A stretch of 64,000 nt of DNA. Origin: Thiopseudomonas sp964394445. Lineage in GTDB: Bacteria > Pseudomonadota > Gammaproteobacteria > Pseudomonadales > Pseudomonadaceae. Made by a program: the position numbers and the translations under genes. The stretch spans positions 1 to 64,000 of the forward strand of contig CAYMXO010000006.1 of NCBI GenBank assembly GCA_964394445.1. Reading direction: 5' to 3'. Below the pieces are notes generated by a model. That model worked only from the letters and a program-made list of their open reading frames with translations. It was not told where the DNA came from and ran no database searches. Positions 29,462 through 38,947 of this stretch are shown here, one piece after another. Positions within the stretch are counted from its first letter, which is position 1. Each line of letters begins with the position of its first letter.

Positions 29462-30780
29462 GCCAGTCCCTCCACTGCACGGGCAAACAACTCACCGCGC
29501 TCCTCGAAGTTGCTGAACATGTCCAGACTCGCGCAAGCCGGTGCCAGCAAGACTGCATCGCCGGGTTGTGCCAGGGCCGCAGCCTGTTGTACGGCCTGCT
29601 CCAGTGTCTGCACCCGCACCAGCTCAACACCGGCAGGTTCCAGTGCCTGGCGAATTTTTTCCGCATCCCGACCCAGCAAAACTACCGCACGGCAATGCAG
29701 CCCGGCGGCACCCGCCAGTTCGCTGAAATCGGCACCCTTGCCGTCGCCGCCGGCCAGCAGCACCAGCTTGCCGTCCGCTGCGGCCAGGCCTTCAATTGCA
29801 GCCAGGGTGGCGCCAATATTGGTTGCCTTGGAGTCGTTGTACCAGTCCACACCGTTGAGCTTGCGCAACCACTGGCAGCGATGCGGCAAACCGGGGAACG
29901 TCTCCAGCGCCTCCAGCATGGCTGCCATGGGCAGGCCGGCAGCCGTTCCCAGCGCCAGCGCTGCCAGCGCATTGGCCTGATTGTGGGCACCGCGGATTTT
30001 TAACCGCGATGCCTCAAACAGTTGCTCTTCGCCACGGGCCAGCCAGCCATCACGCAGGCCAAACTCGCTGCTGTTCACCGGTTCATCAAGGCCAAAACTC
30101 AGGGCCCGGCCCGTCACGGCTGCCGGCGTCGCTGCCGGATCATCGCGGTTGATCACCGCCCACCGGGCATGCTCGTAGACTTGTAGTTTTACTTCGGTGT
30201 AATGCTGCAGGTCACGATAGCGGTCCAGATGATCGGCACTGATGTTCAGGCAGGTAGCCGCCAGCGGCTGCAAATGACTGGTGGTCTCCAGCTGGAAGCT
30301 GGACAGCTCCAGCACATAGAGCTCAACCAGATCGTCAAGCAGGTCAAGCACCGGAGTACCTATGTTGCCGCCTACGGCAACCCGCATCCCGGCGTGCTCC
30401 GCCATCAGGCCGAGCAGACTGGTCACCGTGCTTTTGGCATTGGAACCGGTAATCGCAATCACCGGCGCCCCGGCCAGCTGCAGAAACAGGTCAACATCAC
30501 CACTGATACGCACGCCACGGTCGATTTCGCGCTGAATTTGCGGTGTGGCCAGCGCCAGTCCGGGGCTGACATAAAGAACTTCCGCCTGCTGCAACAACGG
30601 GGTATCCAGCGAACCACAGTGCAGTTCGACTTTCGGCCATTGCTGGCGGATCACGGCCAACTCCGGCGGCTGCTCGCGACTGTCCACAGCAGCCACGGGC
30701 ACGCCCTGGCGCGCCAGGTGGCGCACCAGTGACAATCCCGTTTTACCCAGGCCGACCACGACCTGCAGCTGCTGTTTCAT
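29458..30780 (-). CDS. murD: UDP-MurNAc-L-alanine--D-glutamate ligase
   Basis: MurD adds D-glutamate to the stem peptide. The 440-residue protein begins with a Rossmann-like GLGKTGLS loop and has the ATP loop GSNAKSTVTSL near residue 115. The family usually has GTNGKST, so Ala in place of Gly is a mild variant. It lies 6 bases after mraY and overlaps ftsW by 4. Confidence 0.97.
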   Translation of the reverse strand: MKQQLQVVVGLGKTGLSLVRHLARQGVPVAAVDSREQPPELAVIRQQWPKVELHCGSLDTPLLQQAEVLYVSPGLALATPQIQREIDRGVRISGDVDLFLQLAGAPVIAITGSNAKSTVTSLLGLMAEHAGMRVAVGGNIGTPVLDLLDDLVELYVLELSSFQLETTSHLQPLAATCLNISADHLDRYRDLQHYTEVKLQVYEHARWAVINRDDPAATPAAVTGRALSFGLDEPVNSSEFGLRDGWLARGEEQLFEASRLKIRGAHNQANALAALALGTAAGLPMAAMLEALETFPGLPHRCQWLRKLNGVDWYNDSKATNIGATLAAIEGLAAADGKLVLLAGGDGKGADFSELAGAAGLHCRAVVLLGRDAEKIRQALEPAGVELVRVQTLEQAVQQAAALAQPGDAVLLAPACASLDMFSNFEERGELFARAVEGLA

Positions 30781-30786
30781 TGTTTC

Positions 30787-31869
30787 TTACCTCAATTTCA
30801 GGGTGGACAGGCCGACCAGCACCAGCACCACGGTGATGATCCAGAAGCGCACGATGACCCGCGGTTCCGGCCAGCCCTTGAGCTCAAAGTGATGGTGAAT
30901 CGGCGCCATGCGGAATACCCGCTTGCCGCGCAGCTTGAACGAAGCCACCTGAATCACCACCGACAGGGTTTCCACTACAAACACGCCCCCCATGATGAAC
31001 AGCACAATTTCCTGGCGTACCGCTACAGCCACCAGGCCAAGCGCGGCACCCAGCGCCAGCGCGCCAACGTCACCCATGAAGACCTGGGCCGGATAGGTGT
31101 TGAACCAAAGGAAACCCAAACCGGCACCGACCAGCGCACCGCAGAAAATGATCAGCTCACCCACGCCCGGTACATAGGGAATGAACAGATACTGGGCAAA
31201 TGTGGCGTGGCCGGACAGGTAGGCAAAAATGCCCAAAGCACCGCCAACCAGCACGGTCGGCAGGATCGCCAGGCCGTCCAGCCCGTCGGTCAGGTTGACC
31301 GCGTTGCTCGAGCCAACAACCACGAAATAGGTCAGGACGACAAAACCTGCACCCAGCTGCAGACTGACATCCTTGAGGAAAGGAAAGATCAGTGCGGTCT
31401 CCGCCGGCCCTTGCGCGGTAACGTAAAGCGCAATTGCCGCGCCCAGGCCAAACACCGACTGCCAGAAATACTTCCAGCGCCCGGGCAGGCCCCGGGAGTT
31501 TTTCTCGATTACCTTGCGATAATCATCCACCCAGCCAATGGCACCAAACAGCAGGGTGGTGACCAGCACGATCCAGACATAACGGTTGCCCAGGTCGCCC
31601 CAGAGCAGGGTACTGATGGCAATACTGGCCAGGATCAGTGCACCGCCCATGGTTGGCGTGCCGGATTTGGACAAATGGCTCTGCGGCCCGTCAGTACGCA
31701 CCGACTGGCCAATCTGCAGGCTACGCAAGGTACGGATCATCCAGGGACCCAGCCACAGCGACATCACCAGAGCGGTCAGAATGCCCAGGATTCCACGCAG
31801 GGTCAGGTACTGAAAGACCGCAAAGCCCTTGTGGTACTGCTGTAAATATTCGGCAATCAATAGCAGCAT
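30787..31869 (-). CDS. mraY: Phospho-N-acetylmuramoyl-pentapeptide transferase
   Basis: MraY transfers phospho-MurNAc-pentapeptide to undecaprenyl phosphate, forming lipid I in the inner membrane. The 360-residue protein has about ten membrane segments. Conserved stretches include WVDDYRKV with the catalytic aspartates, NAVNLTDGLDGLA, and the C-terminal MAPIHHHFELKGWPE. The start shares one base with the murF stop. Confidence 0.98.
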   Translation of the reverse strand: MLLLIAEYLQQYHKGFAVFQYLTLRGILGILTALVMSLWLGPWMIRTLRSLQIGQSVRTDGPQSHLSKSGTPTMGGALILASIAISTLLWGDLGNRYVWIVLVTTLLFGAIGWVDDYRKVIEKNSRGLPGRWKYFWQSVFGLGAAIALYVTAQGPAETALIFPFLKDVSLQLGAGFVVLTYFVVVGSSNAVNLTDGLDGLAILPTVLVGGALGIFAYLSGHATFAQYLFIPYVPGVGELIIFCGALVGAGLGFLWFNTYPAQVFMGDVGALALGAALGLVAVAVRQEIVLFIMGGVFVVETLSVVIQVASFKLRGKRVFRMAPIHHHFELKGWPEPRVIVRFWIITVVLVLVGLSTLKLR

Positions 31870-33245
31870 CAGTCAGCGCCCTTGTCCACATCCAGAATGG
31901 CAGCAACAACCTCTTCCATGGCTGCACTGCGCGAGCCCTTGACCAGATAACTGGTGGGCAGCGTGATTTTGTTCGAAACCGCAGCCAGCAACTCCTGCCG
32001 GCTCGAAAAGTGTTGTGCCATGCCGTTGAAACCGGCCACGGCATGCTGCATGTTGGGCCCTACGGCAAACAGCACATCGGCCTTGCCATTGGCGTACTCG
32101 CCCAGGGTGCGGTGCTCCGCCTCGGCCCAGTCGCCCAGTTCGCCCATGTCGCCAAGCACCATGATGCGCTGCCCGGGCATGCCTTCCAGCAGGTCAATGC
32201 CGGCACGCATGGACGCCGGGTTGGCGTTATAGCTGTCATCAATCAGCACGCCACCATGGCTCAGGCGATGGCGCAGACAGCGGCCGGCGACCGGCTGCGC
32301 CTGCTGCAGACCACCGCCAATGGCATCCAGGGCGAGCCCGGCCGCATGGGCCGCAGCGGCTGCCGCCAGCGCATTGGCCAGGTTATGCGCACCGGCCAGT
32401 TGTAGCTGCACCACAACGTTGCCGGCAGGAGTACACAGCTCAAACCGGGCACAACCGCCTTCGTCAAAGGAAACATCACGGGCAAAAACATCGGCCTGGG
32501 GATTGTTCACGGAAAAAGTGACCAACCGTCCGGCACTGCTGCGTTCACGCCACTGGTCAAAAGCCGCATCATCCAGGTTGAGCACAGCCACCCCACGTCC
32601 GCCGAGGTTGTCGAGAATCTCGCCCTTGGCGCGGACGATCTGCTCCGGTCCGCCAAACTCGCCCGCGTGCGCCATGCCGGCATTGTTGATCAGGACAACT
32701 CCAGGCTGAGCCAGCGAACAGGTCCATGTCAGCTCACCCGGCAGCGAAGCGCCCAGTTCGATTACGGCAAGCCTGTGCTGCCGGTCCAGCTCCAGCAATG
32801 TCAGCGGCACGCCGATTTCGTTATTCAGGTTGCCACGTGTGGCCAATACAGCTTCGGCCCCCAAAGCCACATCACCGATGCTGGCCAGCAGTTCTTTCAC
32901 CGTGGTCTTGCCACTTGAGCCGGTCAGGGCAATCAACGTGCCTTTAAACTGGCTGCGGTTATGCTTGCCCAACTGCCCCAGTGCAACCCTGGTATCGCCC
33001 ACCGCAAGCTGTGGCAGATCACTGCTGTCCTGCCAGGCATCTACCAGCGCCGCTGTAGCACCCGCCGCCTGTGCCTGCGGCAGGTAATCGTGGCCATCAA
33101 AATTTTCACCGGTGAGGGCGACAAACAAGTCGCCACTGCGCAGGCTTCTGGTATCGGTGTGTATACGCCTGATCTGCACGTCCGCTCCCAAGAGCTCGCC
33201 ATCCAGCAGCGGTATCAGTTCGGCAAGTTGCCACGCCCTAAACAT
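31869..33245 (-). CDS. murF: UDP-MurNAc-tripeptide--D-Ala-D-Ala ligase
   Basis: MurF adds D-alanyl-D-alanine to complete the pentapeptide. The 458-residue protein starts MFRAWQLAELIPLLDG and has the ATP loop GSSGKTTVKELL near residue 110. The ATG at 33245 overlaps the murE stop by 8 bases; an upstream frame extension into murE is not supported. Confidence 0.97.
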   Translation of the reverse strand: MFRAWQLAELIPLLDGELLGADVQIRRIHTDTRSLRSGDLFVALTGENFDGHDYLPQAQAAGATAALVDAWQDSSDLPQLAVGDTRVALGQLGKHNRSQFKGTLIALTGSSGKTTVKELLASIGDVALGAEAVLATRGNLNNEIGVPLTLLELDRQHRLAVIELGASLPGELTWTCSLAQPGVVLINNAGMAHAGEFGGPEQIVRAKGEILDNLGGRGVAVLNLDDAAFDQWRERSSAGRLVTFSVNNPQADVFARDVSFDEGGCARFELCTPAGNVVVQLQLAGAHNLANALAAAAAAHAAGLALDAIGGGLQQAQPVAGRCLRHRLSHGGVLIDDSYNANPASMRAGIDLLEGMPGQRIMVLGDMGELGDWAEAEHRTLGEYANGKADVLFAVGPNMQHAVAGFNGMAQHFSSRQELLAAVSNKITLPTSYLVKGSRSAAMEEVVAAILDVDKGAD

Positions 33246-34707
33246 CTGTCTTCTCCCATGCGGCCAACGCCAGTTTTGCCTGCTCCAGATCGGAAAACGG
33301 ATGGCGCACTCCGTTAATCTCCTGATAGTCCTCGTGCCCCTTGCCGGCAATCAGCACCACATCGCCGGGCTGTGCTGCAGCAACTGCCGCGGCAATGGCA
33401 GCAGCACGGTCGTCGTACTCGGCTGCCTTGGCAGCGGGTGTCAGACCAGCCAAAATCTCAGAACGAACCTGGGCGGCGTCCTCGCCCCGCGGATTGTCAT
33501 CAGTCACCAGCACGCGGTCGGCGCCAGCCTCGGCAGCAGCGGCCATCTGCGCGCGCTTGCCACGATCACGCTCTCCGCCGCAGCCAAAAACACAGTGCAG
33601 TTGCCCACCTGGCGCGACATGCACGCGCAATGCAGCCAGTACCTGCTGCAGGGCATCCGGTGTGTGCGCGTAATCCACCACCACCAGCGGTTTGCCATCT
33701 TCCATCAACGCCTGCATGCGCCCTGCCGGCGCCTGCAGATCAGGCACCACCGCAAGAATGTCGTGCAGCGCATAGCCCATGCCGGACAGGGTCGCAACCA
33801 CCGCCAGCAGGTTGCTCAAATTGAAGCGCCCCAGCAGCGTGCTACGCAGCAGGGCTTCACCCTGGGTCGTGGCCAGGGCTGCACGAATGCCGTGGCTGCC
33901 GAACTCGGCTTTGCGGCAATGCACATGTGCTGCGGTGTTATCAATACTGTAGGTTTTCAAGGTGCTGTCGGCATGTGCGGCAGCCAGCCGGCCACCCAGC
34001 CCGTCATCCAGGTTTAGCACCCTGACCTTGAGCCCCGGCCAGTCGAACAAGCGGGCCTTTACTGCCGCGTAGGCCTCCATGCTGCCGTGATAGTCCAGGT
34101 GATCACGGGTCAGGTTGGTCAGTACGGCGATATCGACATCGACCGCCGCCAGACGTTCCTGCTCCAGCCCGTGAGACGAAACCTCCATGGCTACGTGACT
34201 GGCACCAGCCAGCTTCAGCCCGGCCAGGGTGGATTGCAGGCTGATCGGGTCTGGCGTGGTGTGACGACTGCTGCCCAGCCTGCCGAGAAAACCATTGCCC
34301 AGCGTACCAACCACCGCACAGCGCTCGCCCAGCCGGTCAAGCGCCTGGGCCAGCAAGTGCGATACGGTAGTCTTGCCGTTGGTACCGGTTACACCCAGCA
34401 TGGTCAATGCCCGGCTCGGCTCGCCATAAAAACGCCCGGCAATGGCTGACAGCTGTGCCTGCAAGCCCCTGACCGGCAGCAACAGGGCGGCACTGTCCTG
34501 AACCTGTGGCGCATCCTTCTCCTCATAGGCAATGGCAGCAGCGCCTCGTGCAATGGCGTCAGCAATGTATTCACGGCCATCCACCTGGCTGCCCGGTACC
34601 GCCAGGAACAGGTCACCGGGCCGGACCTTGCGACTATCCAGGGTCAGCTCACGGATCAGTACGTTGCTATGTGCCTGTGGCAGCAACTGGTTCAATGGCA
34701 TTGGCAC
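33238..34707 (-). CDS. murE: UDP-MurNAc-L-Ala-D-Glu--meso-DAP ligase
   Basis: MurE adds meso-diaminopimelate to the stem peptide. The 489-residue protein has the ATP loop GTNGKTTVSHLLAQ and DNPRGEDAAQV, where the DNPR motif indicates diaminopimelate rather than lysine as substrate. The start is GTG at 34707, sharing a base with the ftsI stop TAG, with AGGGGG 8 bases before it. An ATG two codons later is possible. Confidence 0.97.
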   Translation of the reverse strand: MPMPLNQLLPQAHSNVLIRELTLDSRKVRPGDLFLAVPGSQVDGREYIADAIARGAAAIAYEEKDAPQVQDSAALLLPVRGLQAQLSAIAGRFYGEPSRALTMLGVTGTNGKTTVSHLLAQALDRLGERCAVVGTLGNGFLGRLGSSRHTTPDPISLQSTLAGLKLAGASHVAMEVSSHGLEQERLAAVDVDIAVLTNLTRDHLDYHGSMEAYAAVKARLFDWPGLKVRVLNLDDGLGGRLAAAHADSTLKTYSIDNTAAHVHCRKAEFGSHGIRAALATTQGEALLRSTLLGRFNLSNLLAVVATLSGMGYALHDILAVVPDLQAPAGRMQALMEDGKPLVVVDYAHTPDALQQVLAALRVHVAPGGQLHCVFGCGGERDRGKRAQMAAAAEAGADRVLVTDDNPRGEDAAQVRSEILAGLTPAAKAAEYDDRAAAIAAAVAAAQPGDVVLIAGKGHEDYQEINGVRHPFSDLEQAKLALAAWEKTDV

Positions 34708-36452
34708 TAGCTGCGCCCCCTCTGCTCGGAATTATGTTGCACCATGGTCTCGGGCAAGTTGTCAGGTCTTACATTCAGCAGGCGCAGTGATCCGGCCATG
34801 ATCCGGCTAAAAGCCGGCGCAGCCACCACTCCACCGAAATAACCACCCTGGCTGGGCTCATCAATCACAATGGCCAGGGCAATACGCGGCTCGCTGACCG
34901 GGCCGACCCCGGCAAACAGGGAGCGATAACTGTCTTGTGTATAACCACCACTGAGTGATTTCTTGGCGGTACCACTCTTGCCGGCCACGTGGTAACCGGG
35001 CACCCTCGCCCGCTGGCCACCGCCGCCCTCGTCCTCGACCACCGAACGCAGCATCTCCAGCACCACCTGGCTGGTGGCCGGATTCAGCACTTGCGACTCG
35101 GTCACGTCCCGGTCCTTGCGCAGCAACGACAAGGGTACGCTGACCCCGTTATTGCCAAGGATTGCGTAGGCGTGAGCCAGCTGCGTGGCGGTCACGGAAA
35201 AGCCATAGCCATAGGCCATGGTTGCGGTTTCAGCGGCTCCCCAGCGGCGATGGATCGGGAAACGTCCGGCACTTTCGCCGGGAAAGCCGAGCCCGGTATC
35301 CGCGCCAAAGCCGACCTGCTGCATCAGGCTGGCCACTGGCTCGGCACCAATATCCAGGGCAATTTTGGAAATGCCGACGTTGCTTGATTTTTTCAGCACG
35401 TTGGTCAGGTCCAGTACGCCCCCTCTGGATACGTCACGAATGGTGTATTTGCCGATTTTCATCTGACCATTGCCCACATCCACGGTTGAGCCGGGCTGCC
35501 AGCGCCCGCTGCCCAGTGCCGCAGCAATGGTGAAAGGCTTGACGGTCGAGCCGGGCTCGAACACATCCACCAGCGCACGGTTGCGACTGCCGCTGGCACT
35601 GTATGAGGCCCTGTTGTTCGGGTTGTAGGTCGGATAGTTGACCAACGCCAGAATTTCACCGGTTTTCACGTCCACCATAACCAGCGAGCCGGCCTTGGCC
35701 TTGAATTCCTGGATGGTGCGCTGCAGTTCGCGATGCGCCAGGTATTGCAGGCGCAGGTCAATCGACAGCGCGACCGGCTGCCCGGCCTTGGCGTTTTGCA
35801 CCACCTGCACATCGGCAATGATCTGGCCCTTGCGGTTCTGCACCACCCGGCGCTTGCCGGGAACGCCCGCCAGCCAGTCGTTATAGGCCAGCTCAACGCC
35901 CTCGCGGCCGTTCTCGTCAATATCAGTCAGACCGACCAGGTGCGCGGTCACCTCGCCAGCCGGGTAAAAACGACGAAACTCTTCGCGCTGATACACACCT
36001 TCGATGCCCAGCGCCATGACGCGTTCGCCCTGTTCGGGCGTGACACCACGCTCCAGATACATGAAGCTGCGGCCCTGGTTGGCCTCAATCTTCCGGATCA
36101 ATCCGGCTGCATTGACTTCCAGCGCACGGGCCAGCTCCGGCCAGTGCTCGCGTGACGCTGCCAACTCCAGAGGATTCGCCCACAGGGTGATCATTGGCGT
36201 GCTCACTGCCAGCGGCTCACCGTTGCGGTCGGTGATGGTACCCCGGTGCGCACTGATCTCTACATGCCGCAGACTGCGCTTGTCGCCCTGCTCGGCCAAA
36301 AAATCATGACGCACTACATGCAGCCAGACAATGCGCCCGGAAACGGTCAGCGCCAGCGCAAACAGCGCCAGCATGGTCAGGCCAAAGCGCCAACGCGCGC
36401 ACAACCAGGACCAGTAGCCACGCCAGCGGGCAATAACACCAAGGCGGCTCAT
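34707..36452 (-). CDS. ftsI: Septal peptidoglycan transpeptidase FtsI (PBP3)
   Basis: FtsI crosslinks septal peptidoglycan and is the target of several beta-lactams. The 581-residue protein has one N-terminal membrane segment (about residues 20-45), a pedestal domain and the transpeptidase domain. The nucleophile motif is STVK in FEPGSTVKPF, the second motif SSN in KSSNVGISK, and the third KSGT in VAGKSGTAKKS. It overlaps ftsL by 4 bases. Confidence 0.97.
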   Translation of the reverse strand: MSRLGVIARWRGYWSWLCARWRFGLTMLALFALALTVSGRIVWLHVVRHDFLAEQGDKRSLRHVEISAHRGTITDRNGEPLAVSTPMITLWANPLELAASREHWPELARALEVNAAGLIRKIEANQGRSFMYLERGVTPEQGERVMALGIEGVYQREEFRRFYPAGEVTAHLVGLTDIDENGREGVELAYNDWLAGVPGKRRVVQNRKGQIIADVQVVQNAKAGQPVALSIDLRLQYLAHRELQRTIQEFKAKAGSLVMVDVKTGEILALVNYPTYNPNNRASYSASGSRNRALVDVFEPGSTVKPFTIAAALGSGRWQPGSTVDVGNGQMKIGKYTIRDVSRGGVLDLTNVLKKSSNVGISKIALDIGAEPVASLMQQVGFGADTGLGFPGESAGRFPIHRRWGAAETATMAYGYGFSVTATQLAHAYAILGNNGVSVPLSLLRKDRDVTESQVLNPATSQVVLEMLRSVVEDEGGGGQRARVPGYHVAGKSGTAKKSLSGGYTQDSYRSLFAGVGPVSEPRIALAIVIDEPSQGGYFGGVVAAPAFSRIMAGSLRLLNVRPDNLPETMVQHNSEQRGRS

Positions 36453-36745
36453 GGCGACACCACCCGCACGCTGCCCGGCTCGGGAACATGCATGCCCAGC
36501 TTTTCGACAGCCAGCTTTTCAATCCTGTTGTGCGCGGTCCAGGTGCTGTGCTCAAGCACCAGCCGCCCCCATTCTGCCTGCATCTTGTCGCGCTGTTTCA
36601 TTTCAACAAACAGTGTGTTGAGCAGCTGGCGACTGCCGTGCGCGCTGTAGGCAACCAGCACCGAGCTGACCAGAATAGCCACAAACAGCAGCATCAGCGG
36701 CCAGGCCAGCGGTGGCAGGCGACGTGTTGTGGATCGGCCATTCAT
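36449..36745 (-). CDS. ftsL: Cell division protein FtsL
   Basis: FtsL is a small bitopic divisome protein that pairs with FtsB and signals to FtsWI. The 98-residue protein has a short basic cytoplasmic end, one membrane segment (about residues 14-34) and a periplasmic leucine-zipper-like helix. It overlaps both neighbours by 4 bases (ATGA). It is identified mainly by position, size and topology. Confidence 0.93.
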   Translation of the reverse strand: MNGRSTTRRLPPLAWPLMLLFVAILVSSVLVAYSAHGSRQLLNTLFVEMKQRDKMQAEWGRLVLEHSTWTAHNRIEKLAVEKLGMHVPEPGSVRVVSP

Positions 36746-37683
36746 CGCAATTTCTCCGCTACACGCATAACCGCGCTGCGGGCGCGCGGATTGGCCCGCA
36801 ATTCCTCTGTACCCGCATAGACCGGCTTGCCCAGCAGCTTGAGTACCGGCTCAAAAGGCTCCGGACGCACGGGCAGATGCCGTGGCAGATTGTCTGCCTC
36901 GCCGCGAACCAGCTTGCGCATGAATTGCTTGACAATGCGGTCTTCCAGCGAATGAAAGCTGATCACCACCAACCGGCCACCGACCGCCAGGCTGTCCACA
37001 GCCGCCTGCAACCCCAGCTCCAGATCAGCCAGCTCATTGTTGATATGTATCCGCAAACCCTGGAATGCACGGGTCGCCGGGTGCTTGCCTTTCTCCCAGG
37101 CCGGGTTGGCCACGCTGACCACTTCGGCCAGATCGGCGGTGCGGGTAAAAGGCTTTTCTTCGCGACGCTTGACGATGGCCTGCGCCATGCGCCTGGCAAA
37201 ACGTTCCTCGCCATAATCCTTGAATACCCGCGCGATTTCTTCGGCGCTGGCTGTCGCCAGCCAGTCGGCCGCACTGATGCCGGCAGCAGGGTTCATCCGC
37301 ATGTCCAGCGGGCCGTCATGGCTAAAACTGAAACCGCGGGACGCATCATCCAGCTGGGGCGAAGAAACCCCCAGATCCAGCAACACACCATCAACCTTGC
37401 CGGCCAGCCCGCGCTGTGCCAGCTCATCGTGCATCCCGGCAAAACTGCGCTGGACAATGGAAAAATTTTTATTCTGCTCCGCCAGCAGCATTCCGGTCGC
37501 AATGGCCTCGGGGTCCTTGTCAAAACCCAGCAGCACACCCTCGCTACCCAGCCCTTGCAAAATCAGCCGGCTGTGCCCGCCACGGCCAAAAGTGCCGTCC
37601 ACGTAGCAGCCACCGGCACGCACTTGCAGCGCTTGCACGGCCTCGTCCAGCAGGACGCTAATATGCTCGTGTTCAACAGTCAT
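36742..37683 (-). CDS. rsmH: 16S rRNA (cytosine-1402-N4)-methyltransferase
   Basis: RsmH (MraW) methylates N4 of C1402 in 16S rRNA. The 313-residue protein has the SAM-binding region YVDGTFGRGGHSRLIL and the conserved LDLGVSSPQLDDASRGFSF and FHSLEDRIVKQF stretches. It starts 2 bases after mraZ and is the second gene of the dcw unit. Confidence 0.97.
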   Translation of the reverse strand: MTVEHEHISVLLDEAVQALQVRAGGCYVDGTFGRGGHSRLILQGLGSEGVLLGFDKDPEAIATGMLLAEQNKNFSIVQRSFAGMHDELAQRGLAGKVDGVLLDLGVSSPQLDDASRGFSFSHDGPLDMRMNPAAGISAADWLATASAEEIARVFKDYGEERFARRMAQAIVKRREEKPFTRTADLAEVVSVANPAWEKGKHPATRAFQGLRIHINNELADLELGLQAAVDSLAVGGRLVVISFHSLEDRIVKQFMRKLVRGEADNLPRHLPVRPEPFEPVLKLLGKPVYAGTEELRANPRARSAVMRVAEKLR

Positions 37684-37685
37684 GG

Positions 37686-38138
37686 TTATAGCACCAGGTT
37701 GCGGAGCTCATCCGGAATCTCGTTTTGCTGCACAAAGCCGATGTCCTGCTCAAACTGGGCCTGCCACCTGTCTTCATCCCAGATCTGGAACTTGTGCAGC
37801 ATGCCCACCAGCGCCACATGCTTGTCCAGTCCAACCCGGCTGCGCAGCTGCGCCGGCACCAAAAAGCGTCCGCTACCATCCAGTTCGACATCAATTGCAT
37901 TGCCCACCAGCAGACGCTGCAGGCTGCGCGCCTCCGGCACCATGGAAGACATGCGGCTGATCTGCGCCTCGACACGCTCCCACTCGTGCAACGGATAAAG
38001 ACACAGGCACGGGTCGTGCAGGTCGATGGTGATCACCATCTGACCTTCACAACGCTCATCAAGCTCCTGGCGATAGCGGCTCGGCATCGCCAGACGCCCT
38101 TTGGCGTCCAGATTGATAGAACTGGATCCGCGAAACAT
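37686..38138 (-). CDS. mraZ: Transcriptional regulator MraZ
   Basis: MraZ is a ring-forming AbrB-like DNA-binding protein that represses its own dcw promoter. The 150-residue protein has two SpoVT/AbrB-type halves, seen in INLDAKGRLAMPSRYR and VELDGSGRFLVPAQLR. The ATG at 38138 has GGAAAG before it; a 10-codon upstream extension would run into the leader. The promoter and three MraZ boxes lie directly upstream. Confidence 0.96.
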   Translation of the reverse strand: MFRGSSSINLDAKGRLAMPSRYRQELDERCEGQMVITIDLHDPCLCLYPLHEWERVEAQISRMSSMVPEARSLQRLLVGNAIDVELDGSGRFLVPAQLRSRVGLDKHVALVGMLHKFQIWDEDRWQAQFEQDIGFVQQNEIPDELRNLVL

Positions 38139-38182
38139 TTGTGTGCTTTCCAATCGTGGGAAGCGCATTCAGGTGGAAAAAC

Positions 38183-38209
38183 CCACTTTCTTCCACTTTG
38201 CGCCACTTT
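38183..38209 (-). promoter_or_regulatory. MraZ operator: three AAAGTGG boxes
   Basis: On the minus strand AAAGTGG occurs at 38209-38203, 38199-38193 and 38189-38183, exactly 10 bases apart. This is the known MraZ target layout (three repeats with a 10-base period). The boxes sit directly downstream of the -10 element, over the expected transcription start, so MraZ binding should block initiation. Confidence 0.88.
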
Positions 38210-38214
38210 GGGAC

Positions 38215-38243
38215 ACTATAAAAACCACCTGCAGGAGCGTCAA
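38215..38243 (-). promoter_or_regulatory. Promoter of the mraZ-dcw unit
   Basis: Minus-strand TTGACG (38243-38238), a 17-base spacer and TATAGT (38220-38215) make a near-consensus sigma70 promoter, with a start expected near 38208. The remaining sequence up to rnpB (38244-38410) holds A/T-rich tracts and no gene. Confidence 0.85.
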
Positions 38244-38410
38244 GCGCAAACGCGGGAAAAAACCCTTATATGACGGATACTTAGGTTTTTTTAACAAAAG
38301 CACTCAGACAAAAAAAAGACGCCAAAAAACACGCCATGCAGCTCAACTGCATAACGCAACAAGTTAAAGTGGTTTGTGAGGAGAGATTTTTTGGCGGGAC
38401 CGCCGGAAGG

Positions 38411-38434
38411 AAAAAAGCAAGAGCCGGCCTGTAA
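38411..38434 (-). terminator. Terminator of RNase P RNA
   Basis: The last pairing of the RNA (GCCGGCTC end) is followed on the minus strand by TTGCTTTTTT at 38420-38411, a T-rich run expected for factor-independent termination. Confidence 0.65.
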
Positions 38435-38773
38435 GCCGGGTTCTGTCATGGACAGTCATTCATCTAGGGTTGCCATCACTGACAACCTCAAGCAACCTAC
38501 CCGAATCCAGCGCGGGCCACGCCAATGGATTCCTATTTGGTCTTGCTCCCGACGGGGTTTGCCTGGCCACGGACTGTTACCAGCCGTGCGGTGCGCTCTT
38601 ACCGCACCTTTTCACCCTTACCGGCGCTTGCGCGCTTAGGCGGTTATTTTCTGTGGCACTTTCCGTAGGCTTGCGCCTCCCAGGAGTTACCTGGCGTCTT
38701 GCCCTGCGGAGCCCGGACTTTCCTCCCTCTTCCCGTCTTGCGACAGGAAGACAGCGACTGTCCGGCCAGCTCT
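38420..38773 (-). ncRNA. rnpB: RNase P RNA (type A)
   Basis: RnpB is the catalytic RNA that trims the 5' end of tRNA precursors. The minus strand shows the conserved elements: GGAGGAAAGTCCGGGCTCC near the 5' side, GTGCCACAGAAAATAACCGC, AGGGTGAAAAGGTGCGGTAAG, GTAAACCCC and the closing CAGAACCCGGCTTA at the 3' side. The 5' end is placed at 38773 by likeness to Pseudomonas RNA, giving about 354 nt. It lies just upstream of mraZ, the usual Pseudomonas position. Ends are approximate. Confidence 0.95.
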
Positions 38774-38782
38774 TGCCAGCAA

Positions 38783-38811
38783 AGGGTACGACCCTGCCCG
38801 CCAACATGCAA
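38783..38811 (-). promoter_or_regulatory. Promoter of rnpB
   Basis: Minus-strand TTGCAT (38811-38806), a 17-base spacer and TACCCT (38788-38783) end about 10 bases before the inferred 5' end of the RNA. Confidence 0.6.
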
Positions 38812-38947
38812 CTGTTTATGTCACGCATGCAGGCACACCAGCACGCCCTGTGGATACAGCAAAACCCGCCAGTCACGCCCCACACCCTTGCACCTGCAGG
38901 TTCCTGCCGCCACACTGTGGGATGATTTCTTTCTGACAGTAGTACCC

